Source: Coprinellus micaceus
Taxonomy: Eukaryota > Basidiomycota > Agaricomycetes > Agaricales > Psathyrellaceae
Direction of reading: 5' to 3'
DNA length: 64,000 bases
Assembly: GCA_951394405.1 (NCBI GenBank)
Contig: OX596334.1
Location: forward strand, 4,340,001-4,404,000
The notes under the pieces were generated by a model. It searched no databases. It had not been told where the DNA came from and saw only the letters and a program-made list of their open reading frames with translations. This document shows positions 49,091 through 61,200 of the stretch, piece by piece (the stretch's first letter is position 1; every line of letters starts with the position of its first letter). Made by a program: the position numbers and the translations under genes.

Positions 49091-51420
49091 GTGCCGTCGG
49101 TGAAGTCGCGTTCATGACGGTCTTGACGAGGGCATGATCGGTGGTAATTCGCGCTGGAATAGGAAATGCCCCTGACGCTCTCTCTCGCTGCGACCATCAC
49201 CACGAAACGAAGCTGCTCCACTCGTTCCGCCTCCACGCCCCTGGAGACTTTAAGGTAGGACTCTAGCCCAGCTAAGACGTTCTCCACCTGCCTACGCTGC
49301 CCCAACGACACGCTCCTTCCTTCCCTCACGAACCCCAACACCACCAATACGACCGTACACGAACTGAGAACGCTGCTGTGGGATTCTCCTCGACCCCCGA
49401 ACCCACTCCCTTTCTACGCGCCTAACCACAACAGCTCCTGAAGGCGACTTCTTGAATGGGAGCCATATGAGTTCGGACAGAGCATGAGGTACCTTGAAGC
49501 TGGGATGCACGCCTTTCTAGGTTCGTACTCTCCCTTACGCCCCAGTCACACCCCTTTCTTCGCGGTGGAACTCCTTATCATCTTTAAAACTCTGTCTAAC
49601 CGACCATTTACCTTCAGAGCTCTCAAAGCACCCTCAACCACGCCGCCCTTTATCCCAACAGGATTATGGTCCATCCTATCGCCTCCTTCCTCTTGGCCAT
49701 CGCCTAGGGAGTCTGCGACAGGGATAGCGCGTGGAGCATGTGTCACGGGTTGGTCCCCTCGAACGGTGCATACTTTCCGACCTCTCCTCTTTCTTCTGCC
49801 CCGCTTCTTCCCCTTCCTCACGCATTCCACCCTATCAAGCCCGATCCTTGGCCCGATCCTTCCACTCACCTTGAGCATCGAGCTCATCTCGTCGGCGTCC
49901 GCTGACTCTATCTACTTCATTAGATGGATACCTGTTCTCCCCGACTCTGGGGTCCACGCGCTAACAAGGTGTTATGCTGCGGTGACGAAGAACAGGCTTC
50001 AGGCGGCTCATGCATTGCGTGACACCTTCCTGGTTGGCATGGGCCGTGTTGAACGAAGATAATCCCTAACGCTTCGTCGGGACGATAAACGCTCGAAACG
50101 CCGTGGATATATCCACTAGCACGAGCGATTCGTCTTGATGTGCCGTCCAGATACCGACCTCGAGGTCTCGATCTGTAACCTCGACCCGATCGTCTTCGTC
50201 GGCTCAGCCTTCCGCCCGTCTAGCCCGTGAAGGGAGCGAAGGCTAGCGCCCCACAGTTGCTTCCCCAAAGTCCGACGTCCCGATTGGCCCACTCCCCATC
50301 TTCATGGCTCAGGACCAACCCAATGTCAGCCGTCCCTCTGCACTTCGGGATCCGCCCCGACACCGCCCCGAGTCCCTATGAACTCATCCGACGCTAGACG
50401 TAGTTTCAAGGGGGGTGTGTTTCCCATTCCTCCATTGCACTGCCGGACTACTGGGAACCCTGCTGATTCATTTCTTTATAGCTGCACTGGTTTCTCCGTC
50501 GTTATTTCCGATGAAACGAGAGCAAGACCTTGACCCCCCTCCAAACCCACAACTCGCAAGCAGGAGGTCGCACAGCGGAGTCAAGAACAGGACCCATCGC
50601 GACCGATCACCGACGTTCCAAGGAACCTCCCTCGAGGCCCGTGCTCGCATTCAACGAACCTGGTGATATCGTACTTGATTTACAGTCTCCTTATTATTTA
50701 AACCTTCGATGACCTGCTTCCCGCGCTAGCGACTAGCCTATGGATCGTTTCGGTTTCGTGTCTACTACATACGAACATACCCGACTGACAATCTTTACTC
50801 CACCGTTCTACTTGACCCGCTTTTTATCCGCCTTTGCCTCGATACCATTCTACCCTTGCAGCAGTCCACCCGGTTCCAGTATACGAACATGCGACTTCTT
50901 CTACGAAGTTCACGTAGAAGCATCCCTTCAACATCCCCCTCCAGGTCACTACCTCATTCAATACTCACGTCCTTTATCGACTGTGGCAGGACGCCCGCAG
51001 ATGAGCATCGTCACCCTGATTGACTGCGGCCTCGCTAGGATTGGGAACGGTGGTGGGGTAGAACGAGGGTTCCGACTCTTTTCCGACGCGCTTCTCAGCC
51101 CGAGGAGGTAGGTGGTGTCAGGCGAAGGTCTACTCGCGACGAATCCACCGTGCGTCGTCCTGCGACTTTCGCAATCTTCTTCGTCATCGTTTCCGCCCTA
51201 TATAACGACGTTCGCGTCCCTACAGTTGTGCCGAAGTCAACGAAGTGGGCCAGCGGTACCTTGCGCAGAGTAATCCGGAGCCAACGGGATGAGGCAGTGG
51301 AGAGGAAGGCGGAGGCGAGCGTTTGGGGGAACGTGAAGGCGAGGTGGCGAAACTGATACCGAATGCTGGGGAGCTACGCTGGGTCTTCTGAGCGGGTAAC
51401 CGTGCACGTTAACTTGAAGG
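49090..51420. repeat. Spacer repeat block U4
   Basis: Starts with the shared GAAGTCGCGTTCATG (49102); the minus-strand ATG at 49115 opens MNATSPTAQHSTSLNNILL, a 62-codon frame. Continues with CCTTTCTAGGTTCGTACTC (49511) and TTCATTAGATGGATA (49916). Near 50815 TTGACCCGCTTTTTATCCGC is matched at 63817. It precedes NLR copy 3 in the way U2 precedes NLR copy 2. Confidence 0.55.
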
Positions 51421-52389
51421 CAACTGGGAGCGGTGGGTGCTCGATTCGCTTGCTTGGAAAGTGGAGAGGATAGTGAGAAGTGGAATGGGATAGCGCAACC
51501 ATGGTGGTGGAAGACTTAGGCCGAGAGACGAACCCTCTTGAGCCAAGGGGTGTCAGGGGAGCTTTCCGGACAGGTAACAGGAATGAGGGTTTGGATTGGT
51601 GACCGCTGGGTGCCTATCTGCGACCCGGTCCCACATCGCCGACAGAATACTGAAGCTAAACCTGGCGTCATCGTCGTTGGGCTGAGGTGAAGGTCGGAGC
51701 GCACACCTGTGTTCCGATTCCCAAAAACCATTGCCGGGAGGATGGGGAGCGGCGTTTGAGGAGTCCGGGGCACCGACGATGGATTCACCGGTTCATTGAT
51801 CCAAATTGGACATGCGACGGAGTGAGAGGAAAGTGCGCGGAAAGGGATCCGTGAGAATTGGAGGCTGCATACCCCCGACCTGGTTGTCCGGCCGAGGGTG
51901 TCGCGGGGTATCGTGAACGCCCAAACCGTCTTCATGACGGTGACAGTAACGATAGTCTGATTGAGGGAGAGCTCTGGTCGAGGAATATGGTGGAGTAGAT
52001 GGGGTCGCGGTCGATGAATAGTAGAGGGAATGCTATGTGTCCCAGGTGCGAGTAGAGACGGCCGGAGGGAGGGTGCGCCGCGTATGAATGATATGTTGCC
52101 GATGGTAGGGCTAGTCGCTTGGGATTGGCGAGACTCGAGAGCAGGCGAACTCTTTGGAGAGGTGATAGGACTGGGTTTTGGGCGCGCAGAGGTGATGTGA
52201 CCACTCCTACGACCGCATTCGGGAGATCCCAAGTCTGAGTCGCTGGGGCAGTTGTAAGGCGAAATTTGGCGAGCATGCTGGGGTACCCGCTACGCCTGCG
52301 ACTTCTTAAGCCCGTGACCGACCTCCGCAGGCGTAGGCCTAGCACAGAAGGTACTCTTTCACTTTGCATTGGGGTAGTCTTTGTTCCTG
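51421..52389. other. Intergenic before NLR copy 3
   Basis: A long minus-strand Ser/Pro/Arg-rich open frame (51516-52232) has no motif or partner exon. No supported gene. Confidence 0.35.
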
Positions 52390-53081
52390 CCCGACGGGCG
52401 TAGAGCACTGGCATTCTATGAGAGCGATAATTGAGCCTCGAGACATAGACTGTCGCAAAAGGAGACACGTACCGTCTCGGCCTATTTCCGCTACACGCAG
52501 CACAAGGGAATCGCACCCGGATCCCCTGTTGAAGCGCCGGCAGAGGATGAAGAGGTGAGGGATAAAGCAGCGTTGCTTTGATGGGTTGTATAACGGGTTT
52601 CGAAGCCAGGTACGACAAGGAATGCGGCTGTTATATGCATAGGAAAGCGGGAAACTGCACGAGTGGGGTCAGTTAATACAATGTATGTGCTTAAATAGCA
52701 GGTGTAGCTCATGAGGTAGATTGGAGAAAGCCACTCACCAAAGAAACGCTCCGCGGCCCCAGCCGAAGTCTCCGAGTCAGGTTCTCCATCCAAGGGCCAG
52801 ATTGCGACATAGAGCTGAAGCTTGTTGATTCAGCCGTTGTGTGAGCCGTTCATGTGGGACCCACAAGGGTGAAGGGGCTGAAGATGTCGGGTCCTCGATG
52901 TAGGCTGGGGTCCAGGAGGAAGCGTTGTGGTGAAGGCAGATAATGGGCGACTGCCCTTTTTGGGAAATTGTCCCCACGCACCGGCCACATGCTGTGCCTG
53001 TAAGCCTCGTTTAAGCGCCGACCTCTTTCCCTCTCAATCTCATGCTCCCTGTTCCCCTGACGCCGACCTCTACCAAGAAGA
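52390..53081 (+). repeat. NLR-unit upstream region, copy 3
   Basis: Matches the region upstream of NLR copy 1 (22364-23006). Its last part, with TTTGGGAAATTGTCCCCACG at 52958, is also found at about 57930-58110. Probably contains the NLR promoter. Confidence 0.65.
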
Positions 53082-56000
53082 ATGTCCGCCATATCTGACC
53101 AGAAGAAAAGGATGCACCTTGGCGTTGGTGGCAGTGATCCTAGAAAGCGATCCAGATCGCGCAGTCCCTCATTGCAGGGCGTCTCTGTTCCCCTACCAGT
53201 GCCGGATGAGCGTTCAGGGTCGTCAGAGAATGCCCAGCTGCAAGAATCTGGGCGACAGTGTTATTCCTTCCCCGCACCTCACCTACCACCTACTATGGTT
53301 GTGGAAGATCGTTCGAGCCACCACCACGGGGATAATTGTGAGGTCTAATCGTCTCCTGTCCACAGGTCATTCTCACTCCCTGAACAGACAATACTTCAAA
53401 CACTGTACATGGGACTGCCAATTACATTGGGAGTGTGACGCGTTCAACCTTGGACGCGAACTCGGGTGAGCATTGAAGCCTGAAGGACCGTAGGGACACG
53501 ACCTAATCGACATACGCTATGGAAGTGACGATCGAGCGGGCGTTCTTCACGTCTGAAAATGGTGAGTTCAAAGGCGCTGCTTGCCATGTCGATCTGATAC
53601 TGAGGGTCTGCCAGAAGCAATCTTGCTTTGGGACAGCCTGCCTAAACAACGTGATCTCAGTGGCCAGCACAGCGAGTACTTGGAAGGAAGCCGTGAAGAG
53701 ACTGTTCGGGACATCCTGGGCTGGGGTAAAGACCCCAAGTCGGAGCTCTCCCTCTTCATTCACGGAGCTGCGGGATTAGGAAAATCCACACTTGCCCGTT
53801 ACCTCACTCATCGACTTCACATAGCCGACCTTCTTGCCGCTTCCGTGTCCCTCAATGCCTTACCTAGCGATTCCCGAGGCCCGGAGAGTGTGGTGAAGAT
53901 GATATCCCGGGAAATTGGTGAAACTTATCCCGGCGCCATTCCCTCCATCTTGGAAGCAATCAAGTCGTGCAAAGGAGCACTGTTGGTGGACCACGTCGAA
54001 AAGTACATGATTGAGCCTGTACGATCCCTAGGCCTGTCTCATCCTCTTATCGTACTCTTCGATGCCATCGATGAGTGGGAATCCCATGCGGCCCTTCTCA
54101 AAGCACTTTCCTCCTTGGCTCCCACCCCTACTTCGGTCAAATTCATTTTTCTCGGCCGGTCCGACCCTCGAGCTCGGGGTTTCAAAGACATTTCGATTCA
54201 CCCTTACCCTCTCCAACCCGTACCAACGGCCATCATGGTACAATACCTCGAGAAGCAATTTGAGGACGTAAACTGGGAACACGGACAACGCCCAGCTCCA
54301 TGGCGGATCACACAACTTGCGGAGCTTGCGAACGGGCTATTCATTTGGGCGACTGTTGTGTGCTCCCTCCTACAGAAGAGGTTGAGCCGCTTGTCCCCCG
54401 AAGACATCCTTGACTCCATTCTTGCGGCGCGCCGAAGCCTCGGAGATAGTGAGCAGCTGGCGACTCTATATCACCAGGCGATAATGTGGCTCTTTCCGGA
54501 TTGCGAGGACCGAGACCTCTTTCGAGAGTACATGGGCGCCACGCTTGCCCTTCAAGAGCCTCTTCCAATCGCCGACTTTGCGGGACTGACCAACCTGCCT
54601 ATTCGCGCGATTCACAGCCTCCAACTCGAACTTAAAGCCTTGCAAATTCGTCAGGTCGGCAACTGCGAAGGGGATCCCACAGTTTATCCAGCCAGTGCAC
54701 TTTGCCACGAGTCGTTTTTAGACTACCTGGAAAGTACCTCGACACCGCCGCACGTTGCCTTCCGTGTCCCACTGCTCGACGCGCATGCTCAATTAGCGCA
54801 ATGTTGCCTCACTGTGCTGCCTCATTTCTTCCCCAGCTCTCATCCTATCGACCCCCTTCACCTTTCTCCCAAACACATGTACATTGTGAGATACCTTGCT
54901 ACACACATCCACCGTGGAACCACGTCCGTCCGGTCAGGTTCGGCTGTTGGGTGGGAAGGGACAAGGGTCTGCAAACTGCTTCAGCAAATTGGGAGCAAAA
55001 CCTTGTTCCAATGGGGTTCTCTGCTCATTTGCTTGGTGAAACCTGGGTCTGTGATGGAGGAAGGATGTTACGGGGACGGTGAGATGGGGAGGTTAATGCA
55101 GGACATTGCAGGTGTCCTTGGGCCAGACTCCCCGGAGGTCATACCATTGCAAGTAATACCCTGCTTGGAGGTGGCGGTCCGTCTCCAACCCGCAAGTGCG
55201 GGAATCTGGGATGACCTGGGTTGGGCTTACTGTCAACTAGCAAAATACACCAAAGGCATCAATGCAGGAGACAAGGCCATATTAGCCCACCAAAATGCAT
55301 TGGATATTGTAGAAGAATCTGGGAGTTCCAACCGAGCCTCTGCGCTGTTCTCGCTGGCAACTTCACTCCACACTCGCTTTGAGCTCATCGGGAATACTCG
55401 AGACCTAGATCGTTCGATATCACTCCACCAAGAGGCCCTAGCTCTGCGCCCTCCGGGTCATGCAGCTCGTGCAGATTCTCTGGGTAATTTGGCCATCACG
55501 CTTGGATCCTCCTCAGAACTCGGAAACTCTATGGACAATATCAATGGAATAATTTGCCTAGAGAGAGAGGCTCTCAACCTGCGCCCACCTGGCCATGAGG
55601 GTCGTGGCCGCTGCCTCCGAAACCTTGCAACTTCGCTTCAGTCTCGTTCCAAGACGATGGCATCCACCGCCGACTCGGACGAGGCAGTTCAACTGTGCAG
55701 GGAAGCTCTGGAACTGTGTCCCCCTGGACATACAGACTGTGTTGCAGCTCTCAAAAGCCTTGCAATTTCACTTGAGTCTCGTTCCAAGATGACAGCATCC
55801 ACCACCGACTTGGATGAGGCAGTTCAACTGTGCAGGGAAGCGCTTGACCTGTGCCCGCCTGGACATGCAGATCATGCCACAGCTCTAGACGACCTTGCAG
55901 ATTCACTTCAGTCTCGTTTCGAGACGACGTCATCCACCGCCGACTTGGACGAGGTGGTTCAACTGCACAGGGAAGCACTTGAACTGTGCCCACCCGGACA

Positions 56001-56598
56001 TGCAGACCGTGTCGCAGCTCTCCAAGACCTTGCCGCTTCCCTCTATTCTCGGTTTGAGACCACAGCGTCTGCTGCTGATATCGAGGAAAGTATCTCTCTG
56101 TGTCGGGAGGCGCTGGGGCACTGCCCACCGGGTCATACAGGCCGTGCCATGTCTCTCAACGAGCTGGCGTGGAGTCTCACCTTCCGGTATGAAGCCCAAG
56201 GACTCACACATGACCTTGAAGAGTCAATTTCTCTTGGGAAAGAGTTACTTTCCCTTCGCCAAGTTGGTCACCCTGACCGCTATAACGCTTTGGACACGCT
56301 AGCAAAGGCCCTCCATTTCAAACCCGAGCACCTTGACGAAGCTCTCCAGCTGAGTAGGGAGTCGGTTTCTCTCACCGCACCAGGCCACGAACAATATTGG
56401 GAGATCCAGATGACCCTAATCACCATCCTCCTTCGCCACCACAAATCCTCAAGCTCTGTTGAGGAGCTCCAAGAAGCTATATCCATCTGTGAAGGGGCCC
56501 TCTTGCTATTCCCACCAAATCACTTCCTTCGCCCCAAGCTCCTCTGCCTCCAAGCCAAATTGGCTGAGGCACCGTCCTCTTCTCCATCTCAACCCTGA
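53082..56598 (+). CDS. NACHT-TPR NOD-like receptor, copy 3, intact
   Basis: Exons 53082-53337, 53388-53465 and 53615-56598 give 3318 bases (1105 aa), introns in phase 1. An extra 36-base exon at 53526-53561 (VTIERAFFTSEN, with a GTGAGT donor) would keep the frame and give 1117 aa. N-terminus basic (DPRKRSRSRSP), then VEDRSSHHHGDN and exon 2 motif VHGTANYIGSVTR. NACHT: Walker A GAAGLGKST (about 162-170), Walker B LIVLFDAIDEW (about 256-266), FIFLGRSDPR, ANGLFIWATVVCSLL. The C-terminal part has TPR-like units of 45 residues (DEAVQLCREALELCPPGH), more diverged from each other than in copy 2. It ends APSSSPSQP without an extra domain. Closest to copy 1 in sequence and 3' neighbourhood. Predicted cytosolic sensor with an oligomerising NTPase. 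Confidence 0.9.
53388..53465 (+). other. Symmetric cassette exon encoding the Gly/Asn/Val motif, NLR copy 3
   Basis: 78-base exon, phase 1 on both sides, encoding SNTVHGTANYIGSVTRST and ending in NSG. Intron 1 is 50 bases. Confidence 0.75.
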
Positions 56599-57248
56599 AT
56601 CCCCATCCTCCGAGCCTTGCCTCCAGAATGATCTACACCACGGACTTTGCTTCGCTTTCTCTCTGTTCGCTTATATGTATTCCTCTACTTCGTGCGCTTC
56701 GCTCTCCGTCGCTGTGTTTCCATCTTTCTCGCTTGTATACGTCGAACCCGGTCTGTCCTCACCTCCCCACGATCTCCTACTTACTGCCCCACTGCATGTT
56801 CCGCACCAGACCCCGATTCACGATATGTCGTTACCCAGTCCCCGTCCTTGCCTCCCCTTAATTTCCCACTATCTGTGCTTTCACCCCTTCGATACCCCCC
56901 TTCCTATGTTCCCGTCGTCAGTATGCATTTATTCTGCTCGCTCCCCGCCGCCGCCGCCGTACCGTTCCGATGATGCACGCTCTCGAGTCCCGGGTTTGTT
57001 TCTTATATAGTACTCCCCAGTCGAAGAGCGAAGCCCGACGAACGAATGAACGAACGAAGTATGAATGATGAATGATAACGGATGCATAGACGTCCATATG
57101 CATGTGGTTGTATTTTGGCAGAGGAGGGTAAGGCATGGGACGGGTACATGAAGTCTGCGGTACGACGAAGAAACCAGGGGGTACGTGAAGTCTGCGACGG
57201 ATGCGACGGTGCAATGATGTGATGAAGAAGACGGGGTGAAGGGAGCGT

Positions 57249-57790
57249 TTACTCGGAGGTAGCCTTGGCTTTCTTGGTTGTGGAGGTGTTCTCCCTGGGG
57301 AGTAATCGAGGGTAAAAGAGTGAAAGCACGTGGGAGAAAGGGAGGGAAGGCGAACGATCAAAGCGAGGGTTCGAGGGATAGCGAGAGAGGAAATGAAAGC
57401 GAACGCGTAGAGATAGCAACGAAACCGATCACCCAATCCAAAAAGAAATCCACGTACCGGAACCCATTCTTGAACCTCCTAGACACATCCTTCAGGTACT
57501 GCATCCTGCCGGTGCCGGTGGTCTTGCGGCGCTTGGCGGATGGGAGGCCGCATCGGGCACAGGCTGTGGGTTTCGTTTGGGTGGGGGGAGAGGTGCATGG
57601 GGAGATAGGAGGGAGGGTTTTGCGAAGAGGGGAAAGGGAGGAGAGAGTGGGAGGGGTGCGTAGAGAGAGAGAGAGAAGAGGGAAGAATAGATCAATCGAC
57701 GACCATGCGAGGGAGGAAGGAGGACGCACTCTTGTGTTGCTTGTGGAAAGCGCGGTTGGCAGCCGCAACACATGCAGAGGGTGTGGCCCT
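57249..57790 (-). pseudogene. RPL37: Ribosomal protein eL37 copy 2, decayed
   Basis: Same exon order as copy 1 on the minus strand. The last exon (57249-57294) reads ENTSTTKKAKATSE and stop. The penultimate exon (57458-57563) reads [20 protein letters not shown], then [14 protein letters not shown]; it lacks 33 bases (11 codons, [11 protein letters not shown]) between two GCCAAG hexamers. The exon near 57724-57790 (GHTLCMCCG...) has four extra bases (TGCC), shifting the frame. The two 5' exons are missing. The 163-base intron lacks the minisatellite of copy 1. It cannot make eL37. Confidence 0.85.
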
Positions 57791-57899
57791 TAGTGTATAA
57801 CGATAGGTCGTATAAGGAGTTGGGCGTGGGTGGTGAAGACAAACTCGAAGGCCGATAGTGCGAACCCAGAACACCCAAGGTCCTCTTCCTTCTCATGGA

Positions 57900-58140
57900 C
57901 TTTTCCTCCAAGAAAGCCGGGGTTATTGCGTCAGCCATTGTGCGCGAGGCATCCATGTGGGATCCATGACAGTGAAGGAGCCGGATACGTGGGTAAAGGA
58001 GATACTCAGAGTTGTGGTGAGGGTAGAACGAAACCTCTTTGGTGGTCGGCTGCAACAGTGGTGACGACCCGTTTTGGGAAATTGTCCCCACACACCAGGA
58101 ATAAGCGCCTTACCGCTCCAAGCCCCTCTGGCTTCCACCA
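57900..58140. repeat. Solo relic of an NLR upstream region
   Basis: Resembles 52815-53010, just upstream of NLR copy 3: CATGTGGGATCCATGACAGTGAAGG against CATGTGGGACCCACAAGGGTGAAGG, and TTTTGGGAAATTGTCCCCACACACC against TTTTGGGAAATTGTCCCCACGCACC. No NLR coding follows. Confidence 0.6.
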
Positions 58141-58229
58141 CCACGAAGAAACTTCACGCGTCCACGATGAAGGATGCGCGCCCGTCGCAACAGCTGGAAG
58201 ACAGTGCCCCACCCCTGTCCCTCACGTTG

Positions 58230-61200
58230 ATTCGGAGTGCCCCTAGAAATCCAACCATGGACACGACGAACGCGACGCACAACGCAGGGGAACGAAGTCA
58301 CGGATGATTCTGGAGCCACCGTTCCCGCATCGGCTAACTGTGGTGTTGCAATTCTTGGGCAACATTTGACGGAAGGAGGGCAGAATTCGAGTCTGCACGC
58401 GCCGTGCTGGATTGAGGTGAGTTGGACGTTGCCCAGTCGCGGTACTACGAGCGGTAGTCTCTTCCTCCCCACTCATGCAGCCCTTTCTAGAAGAACGTCT
58501 GCCCCTAAGCTTTGTCAACGGTTTCCACACCTTGGAGAGGAAGACCGACTCGCAGAACCGTGTCCTTCGAGTGGGCCAAGCGCTTCCTCCTACCTACGTC
58601 GCGGCGTCCTCTGGGTCTACCTCCACCACTCCTCCCCGAGCTCCAACTCCCTCCCTCTGGCCTCCCATTGATAACGCTTTAACCACCTCGATTCGCGCCC
58701 CATCGATGCAGCAGCCGCAACCGGGCTCTTCATCGTTCCGCCGTGTTCAAGTTGCGCCACTTTGACAACGGTCTACAGTCTCAATCCCCCGCATGGCTGC
58801 AAATAAGCCCCATCGACAGCCGAAGTCAAGAATCGAAGCGCTCTCTGTGTCTTCCCGCCCTCGTAAGGGTCCTCATTCGTTTGGGCGGAAGCAAGTGCGG
58901 AAGGGGCGGAAAACGCGCTCATATCACCTGCACTGCAAGGTACGCACCCCCTTCTCCCCACATCTTCCGTTCGACCTTAGCTCATGACTCGCCCGGCCCA
59001 GATTCATCTCCTCGCCTGATCCCCCACTCAACCGTGCAAAAGCATACCAGCTTCAATCCCACCGCTTCGTCGTCGACCCCGGGAAGAGAACAGGCAGGCA
59101 ACAACGGTCAACCCCCCATTCGCCGAGCTTCCTTCCTCGAGCGCGTTCACTGCTCGATCCACCCCCTCCGCCTATCCATATCTGAATCTTTCATCTCTCC
59201 CTGGCCTTCCCCTCCCCAATACGCCCGCAGCTGCCTTCAACGACGCAAACAGTGCTGGTCAAGCCACACCTTCGCTCCTAGTAGGCCCAATAGGTCACCC
59301 TCACCTCTTCCATCCTCTTTGGACCCCCCAACGGTCCTGTGGCTCGTTCAAAATGCGTCCCAATTTCTACTCATATGTCATAAACATCGAGTGGGGAGAG
59401 GTCCCCGCCCCCTCGGACCGCTCATCTCCTGTTCGCTCCCAGGGCGTTCGAATCCGTACCTACGCCGCGTCCAGGTCCCCAAATCGCTCTATTCGACGGG
59501 GTTCTGGCGGTGACCGGAGCCCGTTGTCTTATAGCAGGGCATTGCAGGCGTGTTCGGGCGGTGGAGGAGTATGCTTTATGATCGGCTGTGGCTGAAGGCG
59601 ATGAGGAAGCAAGAACTCGATATTCGAAGGGGCTGCACAAGAGGATCGAGTGGGTGGCGAGGGCGTGGGTGTAGCTGGTGGAAGAAGGAGCAAGGGTATG
59701 ACGGCTGGGGGCCGATTGGAGGCTCGTGAGCTCGCCACCTCGGTGTGGAAGGGTTGTCGTCCCCGTCTCACCGTACCAGCAACCCTTGGAGAGCCGATAC
59801 TTCCAACAGTAATTTATCGGAACCAGGAACGTCTTCACACTGTCGATGGGATGTCCCCACTCAAGTGAAAGCTTGTACTCGATCCGGAGAGCAAGTTCCT
59901 CCCGCCCTCCTTGGGATACACACGCCAGTCCAGAAACGAGAGGAAGTTTAAGGAGGTGAAACCCTTAAAGAGGGGAGAGAACGAAGGAAAACAGGCCAAG
60001 GGAGGACTTGAACCTGGAGTCTCCGGCAGTGGGGGGATGTCAGCGGGATAGGGAGGGGGGAAGGGAAGGGAAGAAGAAAGGAGGTCTGGAGGAGAGGAGA
60101 GTTTCATGAAACGAGAGAGGTGGGGGAGGGACGCTGGCAGGTGGGGTACGGGGAGGATTGCGGGAGGGCCTTGCCGCGATGTACGACCCAGAAGGATGGC
60201 GGGGTGGAAGGGGGTAGCCGATGAATGGAGCATGTGGGATTGGATGTGGATGTGTCTAGAAGCCAGGATCACGGGATAGAGGGGGAGGAGCAACGGCGAG
60301 GTCAATCGAGGGCGAGCTTCGATATCCGACGGTCCGTTTCCGAGTAGGTGACGATGGCGTGGTCAAGGGCAAAAATGCATTCCAAGGTCCATGCGCGCGG
60401 AGCAGGTGCATAGCGGCTTCGGCGGCCATCATTCGCCAGTGGCCGACCATCGGCGATCGGATTGAGAAGCGCCCCTGAAGCCCATGCTCGGCGCCTCTTC
60501 AACGAATGCTCATTTATATCCACTATGCCCAATGCTCTCCCCAGGAGACCCCACAGACGCGAACAAGACATGCACATGCGCGAAGGACGCTGCGAGCATT
60601 GTCGCCTGAGGATGGAGGGGTTTCGTCATCGACATCCCACGAGTTCCCTTCGCTCCCCCTACATATTTCCACCCCACCCCACTCGGCCTTTAGCCAGAAG
60701 CCGCATCGTTAATCAAGAAGGGATGTCTGGCTCACTCCGCTTACCGCAACTCCGATTAAATTCTATAAGCTCAATTACTGCATCTCACAGGATCATATCT
60801 GTCCTTCCAGGTAGCTACTACCCCACCCTATATTGAATGCGATAAAAGCAAGTGACGGCATGTTCAATCTAATGACCAACGCCCCACCCTTCGGAACAGT
60901 GAGAACAGGGGTTTGAAGGTGAGATTCACCAGGAGGAAACGCTCCCAAGAAACGAGCACGATCAGGTATGCTGCGCCTTCACACCCGCCTCCCATCGCCC
61001 AGCTCCCTCGCTAGCCCTTCCGCTGAAGCAGAGGCCGAATAAAACACATCGTCTTAATTGGAAGGACGACAGGTAGTACAAGGTGGTTGTTCTCGAGACA
61101 CGAGTACATACCTACATGCGATGTATGCGGTATCCGAGTGTCGATTGATCGATAGCCTAGTGCGACGCGACTCAATATATTCGTAGAACCCGTTGACATT

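Noticed and set aside
51516..52232. Minus-strand 238-codon frame before NLR copy 3
   Set aside because: Low-complexity Ser/Pro/Arg content, no motif, and no recognisable counterpart upstream of NLR copy 1.
23007..56598. NLR genes as bacterial-type or animal NLR transfers
   Set aside because: Short introns, the fungal NACHT signature ANGLFIWA and paralogous organisation fit native fungal NLRs; no sign of transfer.
58743..59513. Plus-strand 256-codon frame in block U5
   Set aside because: A different frame over part of the same stretch (59205-59330) is more protein-like, and the matching regions in U1 and U3 are not open in this frame.
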